Shown in pieces: positions 9,665 to 19,270 of a DNA stretch of 64,000 nt. The position numbers and the translations under genes were made by a program. How positions within the stretch are numbered: position 1 is the stretch's first letter; every line of letters begins with the position of its first letter. Source of the stretch: Buttiauxella agrestis (lineage in GTDB: Bacteria; Pseudomonadota; Gammaproteobacteria; Enterobacterales; Enterobacteriaceae); assembly GCF_900446255.1 (NCBI RefSeq), contig NZ_UIGI01000001.1, positions 708,763-772,762 of the forward strand, given 5' to 3'. Under the pieces are notes generated by a model. That model had not been told where the DNA came from. It did no database searches and saw nothing but the letters and a program-made list of their open reading frames with translations.

Positions 9665-10657
9665 ATGAAAGTACAACGCATCACGTTACATGATATCGCC
9701 GCACTGGCGGGTGTAACGAAAATGACAGTCAGCCGTTATCTACGGACGCCGGAAAAGGTGAAATCTGAAACCGCCGAGCGTATTGCCAGCGTTATTGCGG
9801 AAGTGGGTTATGAACCCGATCCCGATAACCCCGTGGTGAGCGGGAATATTGCTCCGCGTATTGGTGTCCTCGTTCCTTCTTTTCATAATCAAATCTTTGC
9901 TGATGTGCTGGCCGGTATTGAGTCCGTGACGACTTCCCATGGCTACCAGACGCTGGTAGTTAACTACGATTACGATAGCTTGCGTGAAGAAGAGCAGATT
10001 GCAACAGTGCTGGCTTTTAACGTTAAAGGTCTACTGCTCACCGAATCTGTCCATACCTTGCGCGCCGAGAAATATCTAAAAGCCGCCAAGATCCCGATTG
10101 CTGAAGTCATGGGCTTAACCGACAACCCGGAACGCATTAACGTCGGTTTTGATAACTATCGTGCGGGTTTCGACATGACCAATATGCTGTTGGCCAGCGG
10201 TAAAAAACATATCGTCTATTTTGGCTCGATGTCCGATATTCGTGATGAGCAGCGGTATGCGGGTTACTGCAAAGCAATGGAGGCGGCGGAATTATCTGTT
10301 GGACGTATTTCACCAAACAAAGTGTCCTCGGTTTCTATCGGTACCGGAATGATGACGTTGGCGCGCCAGATGTATAAAGAAATGGATGGCATTTTGTGCA
10401 CCAACGATGACCTCGCCGTTGGGGTGTTACAGGAGTGCCTCGCTTCGGGTATCAAAGTCCCTCAGGAAATGGCTATCGCCGGTTTCCATGGCCTGGAGAT
10501 TGGGCAGATTATCACGCCTCGATTAGCCAGCGTTCTGACGCCTCGCTTCGAAATGGGGAAAGTGGCAACCGAGATTTTGATAAAGAAAATCAAAGGAATA
10601 CCCACAATAGAAAAAGTGGATTTGCATTATAGATTGTCGATGGGAGAAACCATCTAG
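9665..10657 (+). CDS. LacI-family regulator, IdnR/GntR subgroup
   Basis: This 330-residue protein has an N-terminal helix-turn-helix (residues 6-27, DIAALAGVTKMTVSRYLR) and the effector domain of the GntR/IdnR gluconate regulators. Subgroup-specific stretches include IGVLVPSFHNQIFADVLAGI, VTTSHGYQTL, CTNDDLAVGV, AIAGFHGLEIGQ and LASVLTPRFEMG. These regulators sense gluconate, 6-phosphogluconate or 5-ketogluconate. It is divergent from idnO and upstream of a 2-hydroxyacid dehydrogenase and a permease, so it most likely controls all of them. It is clearly diverged from E. coli IdnR and GntR, so I leave the symbol empty. Confidence 0.9.
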   Translation: MKVQRITLHDIAALAGVTKMTVSRYLRTPEKVKSETAERIASVIAEVGYEPDPDNPVVSGNIAPRIGVLVPSFHNQIFADVLAGIESVTTSHGYQTLVVNYDYDSLREEEQIATVLAFNVKGLLLTESVHTLRAEKYLKAAKIPIAEVMGLTDNPERINVGFDNYRAGFDMTNMLLASGKKHIVYFGSMSDIRDEQRYAGYCKAMEAAELSVGRISPNKVSSVSIGTGMMTLARQMYKEMDGILCTNDDLAVGVLQECLASGIKVPQEMAIAGFHGLEIGQIITPRLASVLTPRFEMGKVATEILIKKIKGIPTIEKVDLHYRLSMGETI

Positions 10658-10666
10658 CCTGCTGCC

Positions 10667-10717
10667 ATGCGAAATGATTGTTACTACTATGTTATTAACG
10701 CAAAGATTGTTTCGCAT
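10667..10717. repeat. inverted repeat downstream of the IdnR-like gene
   Basis: ATGCGAAA at 10667-10674 pairs perfectly with TTTCGCAT at 10710-10717. No T tract follows, so it is a weak terminator candidate at best. Inside and beyond it are small palindromes (GTTATTAAC near 10692-10700, CTGTAACAG near 10753-10761, TGTTAACA at 10766-10773) that may be operators for the regulator upstream of the dehydrogenase gene. Confidence 0.35.
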
Positions 10718-10815
10718 CCCCGCCTTAAGAAGTGCCTTAGCGATCACGGAGTCTGTAACAGCTATTGTTAACACGATTGAGCGTGACGCGGATCGCAATA
10801 ACCCCCCTGAAAAAA

Positions 10816-10858
10816 CCGTTTGATATGACATCACTGACGTACTGAAACTTTCAAACGG
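10816..10858 (+). promoter_or_regulatory. inverted repeat next to the ribosome site of the 2-hydroxyacid dehydrogenase gene
   Basis: CCGTTTGA at 10816-10823 is the exact complement of TCAAACGG at 10851-10858. The second arm ends 8 bp before the ATG at 10867, where the only GGA-like ribosome site lies. If transcribed together the arms could fold and hide the ribosome site. It could also be a protein-binding palindrome. Confidence 0.35.
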
Positions 10859-10866
10859 ATAACACT

Positions 10867-11817
10867 ATGAATTCTGAAAATCCTCGTGCTGTGTTGTTAA
10901 TTGCTCCGGTTGTTGAAGGCCTGCTTGATAAACTTTCTTCAGCTTATTCTGTTTACCGCCTTTATGAGCAACAGGACGAAGCTGCGTTCTTGCGTGAGAG
11001 GGGGGTAAATATTCATGCGGTGGTCACTCGCGGCGATGTTGGTGTGAAAAACACGGTGCTGGAACAGTTGCCCAATGTCGGGCTGGTGGCGATTTTTGGC
11101 GTTGGCACTGACGCGGTTGATCTTGAATATACCCGCTCTCGTAAGATTGCCGTCACGATTACTTCCGGTGTCTTAACCAATGATGTGGCTGACCTGGCGA
11201 TGGGCTTATTGCTGGCTGGTGCACGTCAGCTCTGCCATGGAGACAAGTTTGTACGTGAAGGCCGTTGGCTCACAACAGCCCCGTCTCTGGCGACGCAGGT
11301 GAGTGGTAAACGTATCGGTATTGTCGGTATGGGGAACATTGGCCAGGCAATTGCCCGGCGCGCAAGCGGCTTCGATATGCAGGTGCTTTACACTGACCGT
11401 AAACGCATTGAAAACCTGGATTACCAGTGGTGTGCTGATATTTACACTCTGGCACATGAGAGTGACTTTCTTGTTATTGCCGCATCGGGTGGGGCGGCTA
11501 ACCGTGGCATGATTGACGCGACGGTACTGAATGTGATGCCGAGGCATGCGTGGCTAATTAATGTTGCTCGTGGTTCGTTGGTGGATGAAAAGGCACTTAT
11601 CCGTGCGTTACAAAACCATGTTATAGCGGGGGCGGGTTTAGATGTTTACGAAGAAGAACCACACGTACCGGCAGAATTAATCGCACTCGAGAATGTTATC
11701 CTGCAGCCGCACGTTGCCAGCGCAACGCATGAGACTCGCCAGAAAATGAGCGAGGTAGTTTTCGATAATGTTGCGGCTTATTTTGATGGTGCATCCTTAC
11801 CGAATGCCATTGAGTAA
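10867..11817 (+). CDS. D-isomer-specific 2-hydroxyacid dehydrogenase (2-ketogluconate reductase-like)
   Basis: This 316-residue NAD(P)-dependent reductase of 2-keto acids has the Rossmann motif GIVGMGNIGQAIARR near residues 152-166. The catalytic triad is the Arg of NVARGS (near 235), the Glu of DVYEEEP (near 263) and the His of QPHVAS (near 282). The family includes hydroxypyruvate/glyoxylate reductase GhrB and 2-ketogluconate reductase. Its position between an IdnR-like regulator and an organic-anion permease, opposite idnO, makes a 2-keto sugar acid the best guess for substrate. The fold and chemistry are secure; the substrate is inferred. Confidence 0.9.
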   Translation: MNSENPRAVLLIAPVVEGLLDKLSSAYSVYRLYEQQDEAAFLRERGVNIHAVVTRGDVGVKNTVLEQLPNVGLVAIFGVGTDAVDLEYTRSRKIAVTITSGVLTNDVADLAMGLLLAGARQLCHGDKFVREGRWLTTAPSLATQVSGKRIGIVGMGNIGQAIARRASGFDMQVLYTDRKRIENLDYQWCADIYTLAHESDFLVIAASGGAANRGMIDATVLNVMPRHAWLINVARGSLVDEKALIRALQNHVIAGAGLDVYEEEPHVPAELIALENVILQPHVASATHETRQKMSEVVFDNVAAYFDGASLPNAIE

Positions 11818-11897
11818 ATAAATGAAACGCTGTTAATTAATAAAATAAAAACCTCTGTGCCCTTAAAATAAATCCTCTGTCTGAGTGAGAACCGTAT

Positions 11898-13205
11898 ATG
11901 AACGATAAAATACCCGGTACACGCTGGCTGCGTATTATTGCGCCTATTTTGATTGCCTGTATTATTTCTTTTATGGATAGAGTCAATATTAGCTTTGCTC
12001 TACCCGGTGGGATGGAAGCTGATTTAGGTATTACCAGCCAGATGGCAGGGGTTGCCAGCGGTATATTTTTTATTGGTTATTTATTTCTACAAATTCCCGG
12101 TGGGAAAATTGCCGTTAACGGAAGTGGTAAACGTTTTATTGCCTGGTCTTTAGCCGCCTGGGCCATTGTTTCTGTGGCTACCGGCTTTGTTACGCATGAA
12201 TATCAATTACTGGCCTTGCGCTTTATTCTCGGCGTGTCAGAAGGTGGAATGCTGCCTGTAGTGCTAACGATGGTGAGCAACTGGTTCCCGGAGAAAGAGT
12301 TAGGGCGGGCAAATGCGTTTGTGATGATGTTTGCGCCATTGGGCGGGATACTGACGGCACCTGTCTCCGGCGCAATTATCACCGCGCTCGACTGGCGCTG
12401 GCTATTTATCATTGAAGGGCTGCTTTCCCTCGTTGTGCTGGCAGTCTGGTGGTTTTTCATCAGCGATCGCCCTGAAGAGGCTCGTTGGTTACCGTCTCGC
12501 GAACGTGAATATTTGCTGGAAACGCTAGGCCGCGAACGTCAGGCGCGACAATCCGAAGCTCCTGTCAGTAATGCGCCAATAAAAGATGTCTTTCGCAATT
12601 CAGGCCTGATGAAATTAGTCGTCCTCAACTTCTTTTATCAGACCGGGGATTACGGCTACACCCTGTGGTTACCGACCATCCTCAAAAATCTGACAGGTGC
12701 TTCAATGGCAAACGTAGGAGTGCTGGCGATTTTACCCTTCATCGCGACACTTGCCGGCATTTACGTTATTTCCTTGTTCACTGATAAGAGCGGTAAACGT
12801 CGTTTGTGGGTTCGTTTCTCTTTGTACAGCTTCGCCGCGGCGTTAGTGGCCTTGGTGCTCCTGCGTGATCATGTCGTGGCGGCCTATATTGCGCTGGTGG
12901 TGTGCGGTTTCTTTCTCAAGTCGGCGACCAGTCCTTTCTGGTCAATTCCGGGGCGGATTGCCGCTCCAGAAGTGGCGGGTAGCGCACGCGGAGTGATCAA
13001 CGGCCTGGGGAATCTGGGGGGCTTTTGCGGCCCTTACCTGGTTGGCGTGATGATTTACCTGTATGGGCAAAACGTTGCGGTGTGTGCGCTGGCGGGTTCA
13101 CTGCTTATTGCCGGGACGATGACCTTCTTCTTGCCGAAAAAATGCGACTTGTCGATTAGCGACACTAAAGTGGTTGCCGGTGATGAAACGCCTCATCGTG
13201 CATAA
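11898..13205 (+). CDS. MFS permease, anion:cation symporter (sugar-acid) type
   Basis: This is a 435-residue inner-membrane transporter with about twelve hydrophobic segments. The first segment is followed by SFMDRVNISFALPGG, the signature of the anion:cation symporter group that includes ExuT, GudP, DgoT and tartrate permeases. The mid-loop (residues ~190-230) is polar and Arg-rich, as usual between the two halves. It follows the 2-hydroxyacid dehydrogenase by 80 bp on the same strand and is probably co-transcribed with it. It would bring in the acid substrate of the cassette. The exact substrate cannot be told from sequence. Confidence 0.9.
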   Translation: MNDKIPGTRWLRIIAPILIACIISFMDRVNISFALPGGMEADLGITSQMAGVASGIFFIGYLFLQIPGGKIAVNGSGKRFIAWSLAAWAIVSVATGFVTHEYQLLALRFILGVSEGGMLPVVLTMVSNWFPEKELGRANAFVMMFAPLGGILTAPVSGAIITALDWRWLFIIEGLLSLVVLAVWWFFISDRPEEARWLPSREREYLLETLGRERQARQSEAPVSNAPIKDVFRNSGLMKLVVLNFFYQTGDYGYTLWLPTILKNLTGASMANVGVLAILPFIATLAGIYVISLFTDKSGKRRLWVRFSLYSFAAALVALVLLRDHVVAAYIALVVCGFFLKSATSPFWSIPGRIAAPEVAGSARGVINGLGNLGGFCGPYLVGVMIYLYGQNVAVCALAGSLLIAGTMTFFLPKKCDLSISDTKVVAGDETPHRA

Positions 13206-13355
13206 CATGAGGATACTATCCGCTGCTGCCTAAATGTTAGAGCCTTAATTAGACTCGCTATATCTACGCAACACCTTCAACCAGAATGGGGACGTGTCGT
13301 TTTCAGATACAATGACTTATGCTTACACGCAGAGTTAACGGTACATGAGAACGAC

Positions 13356-13886
13356 ATGATCCTGATTATATATGCACATCCTTACCCGCATCACTCCCAT
13401 GCAAACCGCAAAATGATAGAGCAGGCTTCGCTTTTACCCGATGTGGAAGTGCGCTCTCTTTACGAGTTATATCCCGATTTCAACATTGATATTGCCGCCG
13501 AACAGCAGGCTTTAAACCGCGCTGATCTGGTCATCTGGCAGCATCCGATGCAGTGGTACAGCATGCCGCCATTGATGAAACTGTGGATAGACAAGGTGCT
13601 GGCACACGGCTGGGCGTATGGTCACGGTGGAACCGCGCTGCGGGGTAAACAAGTGATGTGGGCGGTGACGACCGGCGGCGGCGATCATCACTTTGATCTG
13701 GGCGACCATCCCGGTTTTGATGTGCTCGGGCAACCGTTACAAGCTACAGCCCTCTATTGCGGCATGAACTGGCTACCCCATTTCACCATCCATTTCACGT
13801 TTGTCTGCGACGAAAATACCCTCGAGGTAGAAGCTGAAATGTACAAACAACGTTTGCTCGACTGGCAGGAGGCAAACCATGGATAG
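13356..13886 (+). CDS. kefF: KefF, quinone oxidoreductase and activating subunit of KefC
   Basis: KefF is a soluble FMN-dependent quinone reductase that binds KefC and is needed for full glutathione-gated potassium efflux. The 176-residue flavodoxin-fold protein begins [17 protein letters not shown], as in E. coli. It also shows [19 protein letters not shown] (residues ~62-80) and the active-site segment TTGGG. The stop overlaps the kefC start by 8 bp, so translation of the two is coupled. A TACAAT at 13308-13313 could be its -10 element. Confidence 0.96.
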   Translation: MILIIYAHPYPHHSHANRKMIEQASLLPDVEVRSLYELYPDFNIDIAAEQQALNRADLVIWQHPMQWYSMPPLMKLWIDKVLAHGWAYGHGGTALRGKQVMWAVTTGGGDHHFDLGDHPGFDVLGQPLQATALYCGMNWLPHFTIHFTFVCDENTLEVEAEMYKQRLLDWQEANHG

Positions 13887-15735
13887 CCACAGCATGATTC
13901 AGGCGCTGATTTACCTCGGCTCTGCCGCGATAATCGTACCGATTGCGGTGCGCCTTGGCTTGGGTTCAGTGCTGGGCTACCTGATTGCCGGCTGCATTAT
14001 TGGCCCATGGGGGTTACGCCTGGTCACAGATGCCGAGACTATTTTGCATTTTGCGGAAATCGGCGTGGTGCTGATGCTGTTCGTCATTGGCCTCGAACTT
14101 GACCCGCGACGTTTATGGACGCTACGAGCATCGGTGTTTGGCGGTGGCGCACTGCAAATGTTCGCGTGTGGACTGTTGCTTGGTTTGTTCTGCATGTTCT
14201 TAGGCTTGCGCTGGCAAGTTGCCGCGTTAATCGGCCTGACGCTGGCGCTCTCTTCCACCGCGATTGCCATGCAGGCGATGAACGAACGCAACCTGACACT
14301 TTCGCAAATGGGTCGCAGTGCGTTTGCGGTGCTGTTATTCCAGGATATCGCGGCGATCCCATTAGTGGCGATGATTCCCCTGCTTGCCACGAGTGGCGCG
14401 ACCACCACCTTTGCCGCGTTCTCCATTTCGGCGCTGAAAGTGGTTGGGGCTTTGGCGATTGTGGTATTGCTTGGGCGCTATGTGACACGCCCGCTGCTGC
14501 GATTTGTTGCACGGTCTGGCCTGCGTGAAGTGTTCAGCGCCATGGCGTTGTTTATGGTGTTTGGGTTTGGTTTGTTGCTCGAGGAAGCGGGACTTTCGAT
14601 GGCGATGGGGGCGTTTCTGGCGGGGGTTTTACTGGCGAGTTCTGAATATCGTCACGCGCTGGAAAGCGATATCGAACCCTTTAAGGGTTTGCTGCTGGGG
14701 CTTTTTTTCATCGGCGTGGGGATGTCGATAGACTTCGGTACGCTACTGGAAAATCCGCTGCGAATTATCGCGTTATTGTTGGGTTTCCTGGCGATTAAAA
14801 CCATCACGCTATGGATTGTGGCAAAAACCCTCAAGGTGCCACGCAAACAGCGGCGTTGGTTTGCCGTTCTGCTCGGGCAGGGCAGTGAATTCGCCTTTGT
14901 GATTTTTGGCACCGCGCGCATGGCGCAGGTGCTGGACGACAGCTGGGCGAAATCACTGACGCTGGCGGTTGCGCTCTCTATGGCGGCCACGCCACTGTTG
15001 CTGGTGTTGCTTAATCGACTTGAAAAATCTGGCAAAGAGCAGGCGCGTGAAGCCGACGAAATTGACGAAGAGCAGCCACGAGTAATCATTGCCGGTTTCG
15101 GGCGTTTCGGGCAAATCGCCGGACGTTTGTTGCTGACCAGCGGGGTGAAAATGGTGGTCCTTGATCACGACCCTGATCATATTGAAACGCTGCGTAAATT
15201 CGGCACCAAAGTGTTTTATGGTGACGCGACGCGCGTGGATTTGCTGGAGTCCGCGGGGGCTGCAAAAGCGGAAGTGCTGATCAATGCCATCGACGACCCT
15301 GATGCCAATATGCAGTTAGCCGAACTGGTGCAGGAGCATTTCCCGCATTTGAAAGTCATTGCCCGAGCGCGTGACCTTGACCACTTTATTCGTCTGCGCC
15401 AGCTTGGGGTTGATCAACCTGAACGTGAGACGTTTGAAGGGGCGTTGAAAGTGGGGCGCAGAGCACTGGAAGGTTTGGGGGTGGGGAGTTACGAAGCCCG
15501 GGAACGCGCCGATCATTTCCGCCGATTCAATATGCAAATGGTCGAAGAGATGGTTCCGGCGCCAGACTGGTCCGCACGTGCCGATGTGCTTAAACGCACC
15601 AGCGCAATGCTGACGGAGGTGATCAACGAAGATCGTTCGCATCTGAACGTGATTCAACGCCACGGCTGGCAGGGAACGGAAGAGGGAATTCATTCGGGGA
15701 AACTCGCGGATGAACCGCCGGTGAAGCCCGAGTAG
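13879..15735 (+). CDS. kefC: glutathione-regulated potassium-efflux antiporter KefC
   Basis: KefC is an inner-membrane K+/H+ antiporter that opens on electrophile attack, when glutathione adducts bind, and acidifies the cytoplasm for protection. The 618 residues comprise a CPA2 antiporter domain of about twelve membrane segments (1-380), a charged linker and an RCK/TrkA-N domain. The nucleotide motif [10 protein letters not shown] is near residues 402-411, followed by DHDPDH. A coiled C-terminal tail follows. Length and ends match E. coli (620). The start overlaps kefF by 8 bp. Confidence 0.97.
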   Translation: MDSHSMIQALIYLGSAAIIVPIAVRLGLGSVLGYLIAGCIIGPWGLRLVTDAETILHFAEIGVVLMLFVIGLELDPRRLWTLRASVFGGGALQMFACGLLLGLFCMFLGLRWQVAALIGLTLALSSTAIAMQAMNERNLTLSQMGRSAFAVLLFQDIAAIPLVAMIPLLATSGATTTFAAFSISALKVVGALAIVVLLGRYVTRPLLRFVARSGLREVFSAMALFMVFGFGLLLEEAGLSMAMGAFLAGVLLASSEYRHALESDIEPFKGLLLGLFFIGVGMSIDFGTLLENPLRIIALLLGFLAIKTITLWIVAKTLKVPRKQRRWFAVLLGQGSEFAFVIFGTARMAQVLDDSWAKSLTLAVALSMAATPLLLVLLNRLEKSGKEQAREADEIDEEQPRVIIAGFGRFGQIAGRLLLTSGVKMVVLDHDPDHIETLRKFGTKVFYGDATRVDLLESAGAAKAEVLINAIDDPDANMQLAELVQEHFPHLKVIARARDLDHFIRLRQLGVDQPERETFEGALKVGRRALEGLGVGSYEARERADHFRRFNMQMVEEMVPAPDWSARADVLKRTSAMLTEVINEDRSHLNVIQRHGWQGTEEGIHSGKLADEPPVKPE

Positions 15736-15744
15736 CTAAAGACT

Positions 15745-15774
15745 GTGTCGGATGGCGCTGGCGCGCCATCCACC
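15745..15774. repeat. REP-like palindrome between kefC and the RhtB-type gene
   Basis: GGATGGCGC and GCGCCATCC form a perfect 9-bp stem within GTCGGATGG...CCATCCACC. The same core occurs in the araA-araD spacer (31834-31904), so it is a member of a dispersed REP family. Lying between convergent genes, it may also end transcription or protect 3' ends. Confidence 0.7.
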
Positions 15775-15783
15775 GATTCTTTC

Positions 15784-16398
15784 TCAACTCAAGGCGACTT
15801 TTATTCCAAGCGCTATCAACATCCCACCCAGCAATTTATCGACGATCTTCTGCGCTTTGGCCAGTCCGCGACGCACCGGCTCGCTTTGAATCAGCACTAC
15901 TAATAGCGGCCACCAGACGACGGACAGCATCAGGATAACACCTGCGTACCAGAGTTTTTCCATAGTGCCTGAGTTCACGCTTAAAACCTGAGTGAAAACG
16001 GAAAGGAAAAAGAGTGTGGCTTTCGGGTTTAACAGGTTACACAGATAGCCTTGTAAGAAGGCTTTCTTGAGCGTGGTTTGCTGGCGTTCAACCTGGCTGA
16101 CATCCATTTTACTGCCGCCACGTGCCAACAAAGCATTAAGGCCGACCCAAATCAGATAAGCCGCACCGGCATATTTCAATAAACCGAACAGCCATGGTGT
16201 GGTGGTGATCAGCACCGCAAGCCCTGCAACACAATAAGCCATGTGAGTCGCAACGCCGCTAATGACGCCAAGCGAGGTCATCATCGCCGCCATACGCGGG
16301 TAGCGAGCTGCGTTCTTAATGACCAGAAAGAAATCAGGCCCAGGAGAAAGCATCCCCAACGTGGCGATGGTGGCGACAAACAGCGTGGTTTCTAACAT
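15784..16398 (-). CDS. LysE/RhtB-family amino-acid exporter
   Basis: This 204-residue inner-membrane protein has the RhtB/LysE layout of about six hydrophobic segments. The family hallmark MLSPGPDFFLV is at residues 16-26, and LCNLLNPKATLFFLSVF lies near 117-133. Relatives export threonine, homoserine, leucine or other small metabolites. It is not present between kefC and folA in E. coli K-12, so it is an accessory gene. Nothing in its neighbours indicates the substrate. Confidence 0.9.
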   Translation of the reverse strand: MLETTLFVATIATLGMLSPGPDFFLVIKNAARYPRMAAMMTSLGVISGVATHMAYCVAGLAVLITTTPWLFGLLKYAGAAYLIWVGLNALLARGGSKMDVSQVERQQTTLKKAFLQGYLCNLLNPKATLFFLSVFTQVLSVNSGTMEKLWYAGVILMLSVVWWPLLVVLIQSEPVRRGLAKAQKIVDKLLGGMLIALGIKVALS

Positions 16399-16681
16399 GG
16401 TTTTATCCGGTACAGACGAAGAAACGTGAACTATACCGCAGCTATTGCATAAACTTATAGTAGGCGCGGAAGTGCAGTGAATAATTTTTTACGCCAGCGT
16501 TTAGATGACTTCTGGCGCTTTTACGCTAACTCATTGTTCCTGCTGTACCACAAAGCAATACATAATGGGTTTACACTCGCAGAACGAAAATAATCTCGCG
16601 GACACGCATGCGGACAGTCGACGAAAGAATGCGCTTTCCGTATAGTGGCGGCAATTTTTTCACCACCCTTGGGTTAATAGA

Positions 16682-17161
16682 ATGATCAGTCTGATTGCTG
16701 CATTAGCGGTAGATCGTGTAATTGGCATGGAAAACGCCATGCCCTGGGATATTCCTGCCGATCTGGCCTGGTTTAAACGTACTACGCTGAATAAACCTGT
16801 CGTTATGGGGCGTTTGACCTGGGAATCTATCGGTCGTCCGCTGCCGGGTCGCAAGAACATCGTGATTAGCAGTAAACCGGGAACCGACGATCGCGTTGAG
16901 TGGGTTTCATCCGTTGAAGATGCGATCAAAGCCTGTGGCGATGCGGAAGAGATTATGGTGATTGGCGGCGGGCGTGTGTACGAACAGTTCCTGCCTAAGG
17001 CACAACGCCTGTATCTGACGCACATCGACGCGGAAGTGGAAGGCGACACGCACTTCCCGGATTACGACCCGGACGAGTGGCAGTCAACGTTCAGCGAGTT
17101 CCATGACGCAGACGAGAATAACTCTCACGGTTACTGTTTTGAGGTTCTGGAGCGTCGATAA
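16682..17161 (+). CDS. folA: dihydrofolate reductase FolA
   Basis: FolA reduces dihydrofolate to tetrahydrofolate with NADPH and is the target of trimethoprim. The 159-residue protein keeps the catalytic Asp27 (PAD), Trp22 and the cofactor segment [18 protein letters not shown]. In the Met20 loop it reads MPWDIPAD, against MPWNLPAD in E. coli, so residue 23 is Asp and 24 is Ile. The upstream TATAGT at 16640-16645 fits a -10 element. The rest of the spacer (16399-16640) is AT-rich with no clear operator. Confidence 0.98.
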   Translation: MISLIAALAVDRVIGMENAMPWDIPADLAWFKRTTLNKPVVMGRLTWESIGRPLPGRKNIVISSKPGTDDRVEWVSSVEDAIKACGDAEEIMVIGGGRVYEQFLPKAQRLYLTHIDAEVEGDTHFPDYDPDEWQSTFSEFHDADENNSHGYCFEVLERR

Positions 17162-17175
17162 GACGTGCTGGAATA

Positions 17176-17206
17176 GAAAAAACCCGGTTTATGACCGGGT
17201 TTTTTA
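17176..17206. terminator. bidirectional terminator between folA and apaH
   Basis: AAAAAACCCGGT-TTATG-ACCGGGTTTTTT is a symmetric hairpin with A and T tracts on both sides, serving both convergent transcripts. Confidence 0.93.
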
Positions 17207-18058
17207 TTATGAAGCGATAGCCGTTTCACCATCACCGACATCTTTCTGGCGATTGGATGGCTGAACGAAGGTCGTTTTATCTTCCCAGCGCAAGCATGTT
17301 AGCTCACCACCCCAGCAGCAGCCGGTATCAAGCCCGTATATACCCTCTGGTGTGCCTTTGCCTTCCAGTGATGCCCAGTGTCCGAAAATAACGGAATACT
17401 CAGCGGTGACAGGACCAGGGATGGCAAACCACGGTTTCAGTGGTGCAGGTGCGCTTTCTGGCGTGTCTTTGCAATACATATCCAACTGGCCATTCGGGAA
17501 GCAATAACGCATGCGGGTCAGCGAGTTGGTAATGAAACGCAGACGAGCTAACCCTGAAAGTTCCGGCGACCAGTTGTTTGGCATATCGCCATACATTGCG
17601 TCGAGGAAAAGCGGATAGCTGTCACTGGATAGTACGGCTTCGACATCACGCGCACAGGCCATGGCGGTATTTAAATCCCACTGCGGCGTAATTCCGGCGT
17701 GAGCCATCACCAGCTTTTTCTCTTCATCAACCTGAATCAGAGGCTGGCGGCGCAACCAGTTAAGCAGTTCGTCGGCATCTGGCGCTTCCAGCAATTGGGA
17801 AACGCGATCTTTCGGTTTATTACGGCTGATACCGGCATAAACCGCCAGAAGATGGAGATCGTGATTACCGAGAACAATTCGCACGCTATCACCCAGTCCA
17901 CGCACGTAACGCAGGACTTCAAGCGAGCCTGGCCCACGCGCGACGAGATCGCCCGTAAGCCATAAAACATCTTTGCCAGGCGTAAACTCGACCTGTTGCA
18001 GCAGGGCTACCAGTTCATCGTAACAGCCGTGAACGTCGCCAATCAGGTATGTAGACAT
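17207..18058 (-). CDS. apaH: bis(5'-nucleosyl)-tetraphosphatase (symmetrical) ApaH
   Basis: ApaH hydrolyses Ap4A to two ADP and also removes Np4 caps from RNA. It has the metallophosphatase motifs GDVHGCYDE (residues ~7-15), GDLVARG and GNHDLH. The open frame reaches up to 18238, but the ATG at 18058 gives 283 residues and the E. coli N-terminus. It lies 4 bp after the apaG stop, so it is the last gene of the lptD-surA-pdxA-rsmA-apaG-apaH operon. The C-terminal ~10 residues differ from E. coli. Confidence 0.97.
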   Translation of the reverse strand: MSTYLIGDVHGCYDELVALLQQVEFTPGKDVLWLTGDLVARGPGSLEVLRYVRGLGDSVRIVLGNHDLHLLAVYAGISRNKPKDRVSQLLEAPDADELLNWLRRQPLIQVDEEKKLVMAHAGITPQWDLNTAMACARDVEAVLSSDSYPLFLDAMYGDMPNNWSPELSGLARLRFITNSLTRMRYCFPNGQLDMYCKDTPESAPAPLKPWFAIPGPVTAEYSVIFGHWASLEGKGTPEGIYGLDTGCCWGGELTCLRWEDKTTFVQPSNRQKDVGDGETAIAS

Positions 18059-18062
18059 CGTA

Positions 18063-18440
18063 TCAATGAATGAAGGCTGGAATAGCCAGACGGAATACGG
18101 GAATAGCGACACGGAAGGCATCGCCCTGAGAGTCGACCATTTCGTAATGGCCTTGCATGGTGCCAAGCGGTGTTTCAAGCACTGCACCGCTTGTGTAGCT
18201 GTATTCGTTGCCCGGTTCAATATGCGGCTGGACGCCAATCACGCCCTCGCCCTGAACTTCAGTTTCATGGCCGTTGCCGTTGGTGATAAGCCAGTAACGG
18301 CCAAGCAACTGAACCGGTGTTCGCCCCAGGTTACGAATGGTGACGGTATAAGCAAAGACGAAACGTTCGTTCTCAGGTGAGGACTGCGATTCGATATAAA
18401 CGCTTTGTACCTGAATGCATACGCGGGGCGAATTCAACAT
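18063..18440 (-). CDS. apaG: ApaG protein (DUF525)
   Basis: ApaG is a 125-residue, single-domain beta-sandwich protein of the ApaG/F-box-associated fold. It contains [24 protein letters not shown], split here as [11 protein letters not shown] and [11 protein letters not shown] (residues ~29-52), and GEYS/YTSG with GTMQGHYEM near 95-105. Its biochemical role is not settled; in E. coli its loss affects cobalt resistance and Mg2+ efflux phenotypes. It lies 2 bp after the rsmA stop and 4 bp before apaH, so it is translated within the operon. Confidence 0.96.
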   Translation of the reverse strand: MLNSPRVCIQVQSVYIESQSSPENERFVFAYTVTIRNLGRTPVQLLGRYWLITNGNGHETEVQGEGVIGVQPHIEPGNEYSYTSGAVLETPLGTMQGHYEMVDSQGDAFRVAIPVFRLAIPAFIH

Positions 18441-18442
18441 CG

Positions 18443-19270
18443 TTAACTCTCCTTCGGCTGCTGCTGTGGGTGCTCAGCCAAATAGTTTGCCAGTTGGCAA
18501 TACTGTGCGACTGAGATGTTCTCAGCACGCAGGGTTGCATCGATTCCCAGCTCCGCCATCACTTCAGGACTGAATAGATGACCAAGGCTATTACGAATCG
18601 TCTTGCGGCGTTTATTAAATGCTTCAGTGGTGATGCGGCTTAACACGCGCAGCTCTTTCACTGGGTTTGGTATTACTGCATGTGGAACCAGGCGCACAAC
18701 GGCTGAATCAACCTTTGGTGCAGGAGTGAAGGCCGTAGGCGGCACTTCAAGCACTGGGATCACGTTGCAATAATATTGCGCCATGACTGATAAGCGACCA
18801 TACGCTTTACAGTTCGGGCCAGCAACTAAACGGTTTACCACCTCTTTTTGCAGCATAAAGTGCATGTCTGCAATGGCATCAGTATAGCTAAAGAGATGGA
18901 ACATCAATGGCGTGGAGATGTTATACGGCAGGTTGCCAAATACGCGCAACGGCTGACCGATTTTTTGCGACAGCTCTCCAAAATCCATGGTCATGGCATC
19001 TTGCTGATAAATAGTCAGCTTCGGAGCCAGGAACGGATGCGTTTGCAGGCGTGCTGCAAGGTCGCGGTCCAGTTCGATGACGGTCATTTCATCCAGGCGT
19101 TCACCCACAGGCTCGGTTAATGCGCCGAGGCCGGGGCCGATTTCAACCATCGCCTGGCCTTTGAGTGGATTAATAGCAGAGACAATACTGTCGATAACGA
19201 ACTGGTCATTAAGGAAGTTTTGTCCAAAACGTTTACGGGCTAAATGGCCCTGGTGGACACGAGTATTCAT
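18443..19270 (-). CDS. rsmA: 16S rRNA dimethyladenosine transferase RsmA (KsgA)
   Basis: RsmA dimethylates A1518 and A1519 in helix 45 of 16S rRNA and acts as a late 30S assembly checkpoint; its loss gives kasugamycin resistance. The Rossmann methyltransferase shows the SAM loop [12 protein letters not shown] (residues ~44-55) and the catalytic NLPYN (near 113-117). At 275 residues it is two longer than E. coli. Its start overlaps the pdxA stop by 4 bp (ATGA), indicating coupled translation. Confidence 0.97.
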   Translation of the reverse strand: MNTRVHQGHLARKRFGQNFLNDQFVIDSIVSAINPLKGQAMVEIGPGLGALTEPVGERLDEMTVIELDRDLAARLQTHPFLAPKLTIYQQDAMTMDFGELSQKIGQPLRVFGNLPYNISTPLMFHLFSYTDAIADMHFMLQKEVVNRLVAGPNCKAYGRLSVMAQYYCNVIPVLEVPPTAFTPAPKVDSAVVRLVPHAVIPNPVKELRVLSRITTEAFNKRRKTIRNSLGHLFSPEVMAELGIDATLRAENISVAQYCQLANYLAEHPQQQPKES

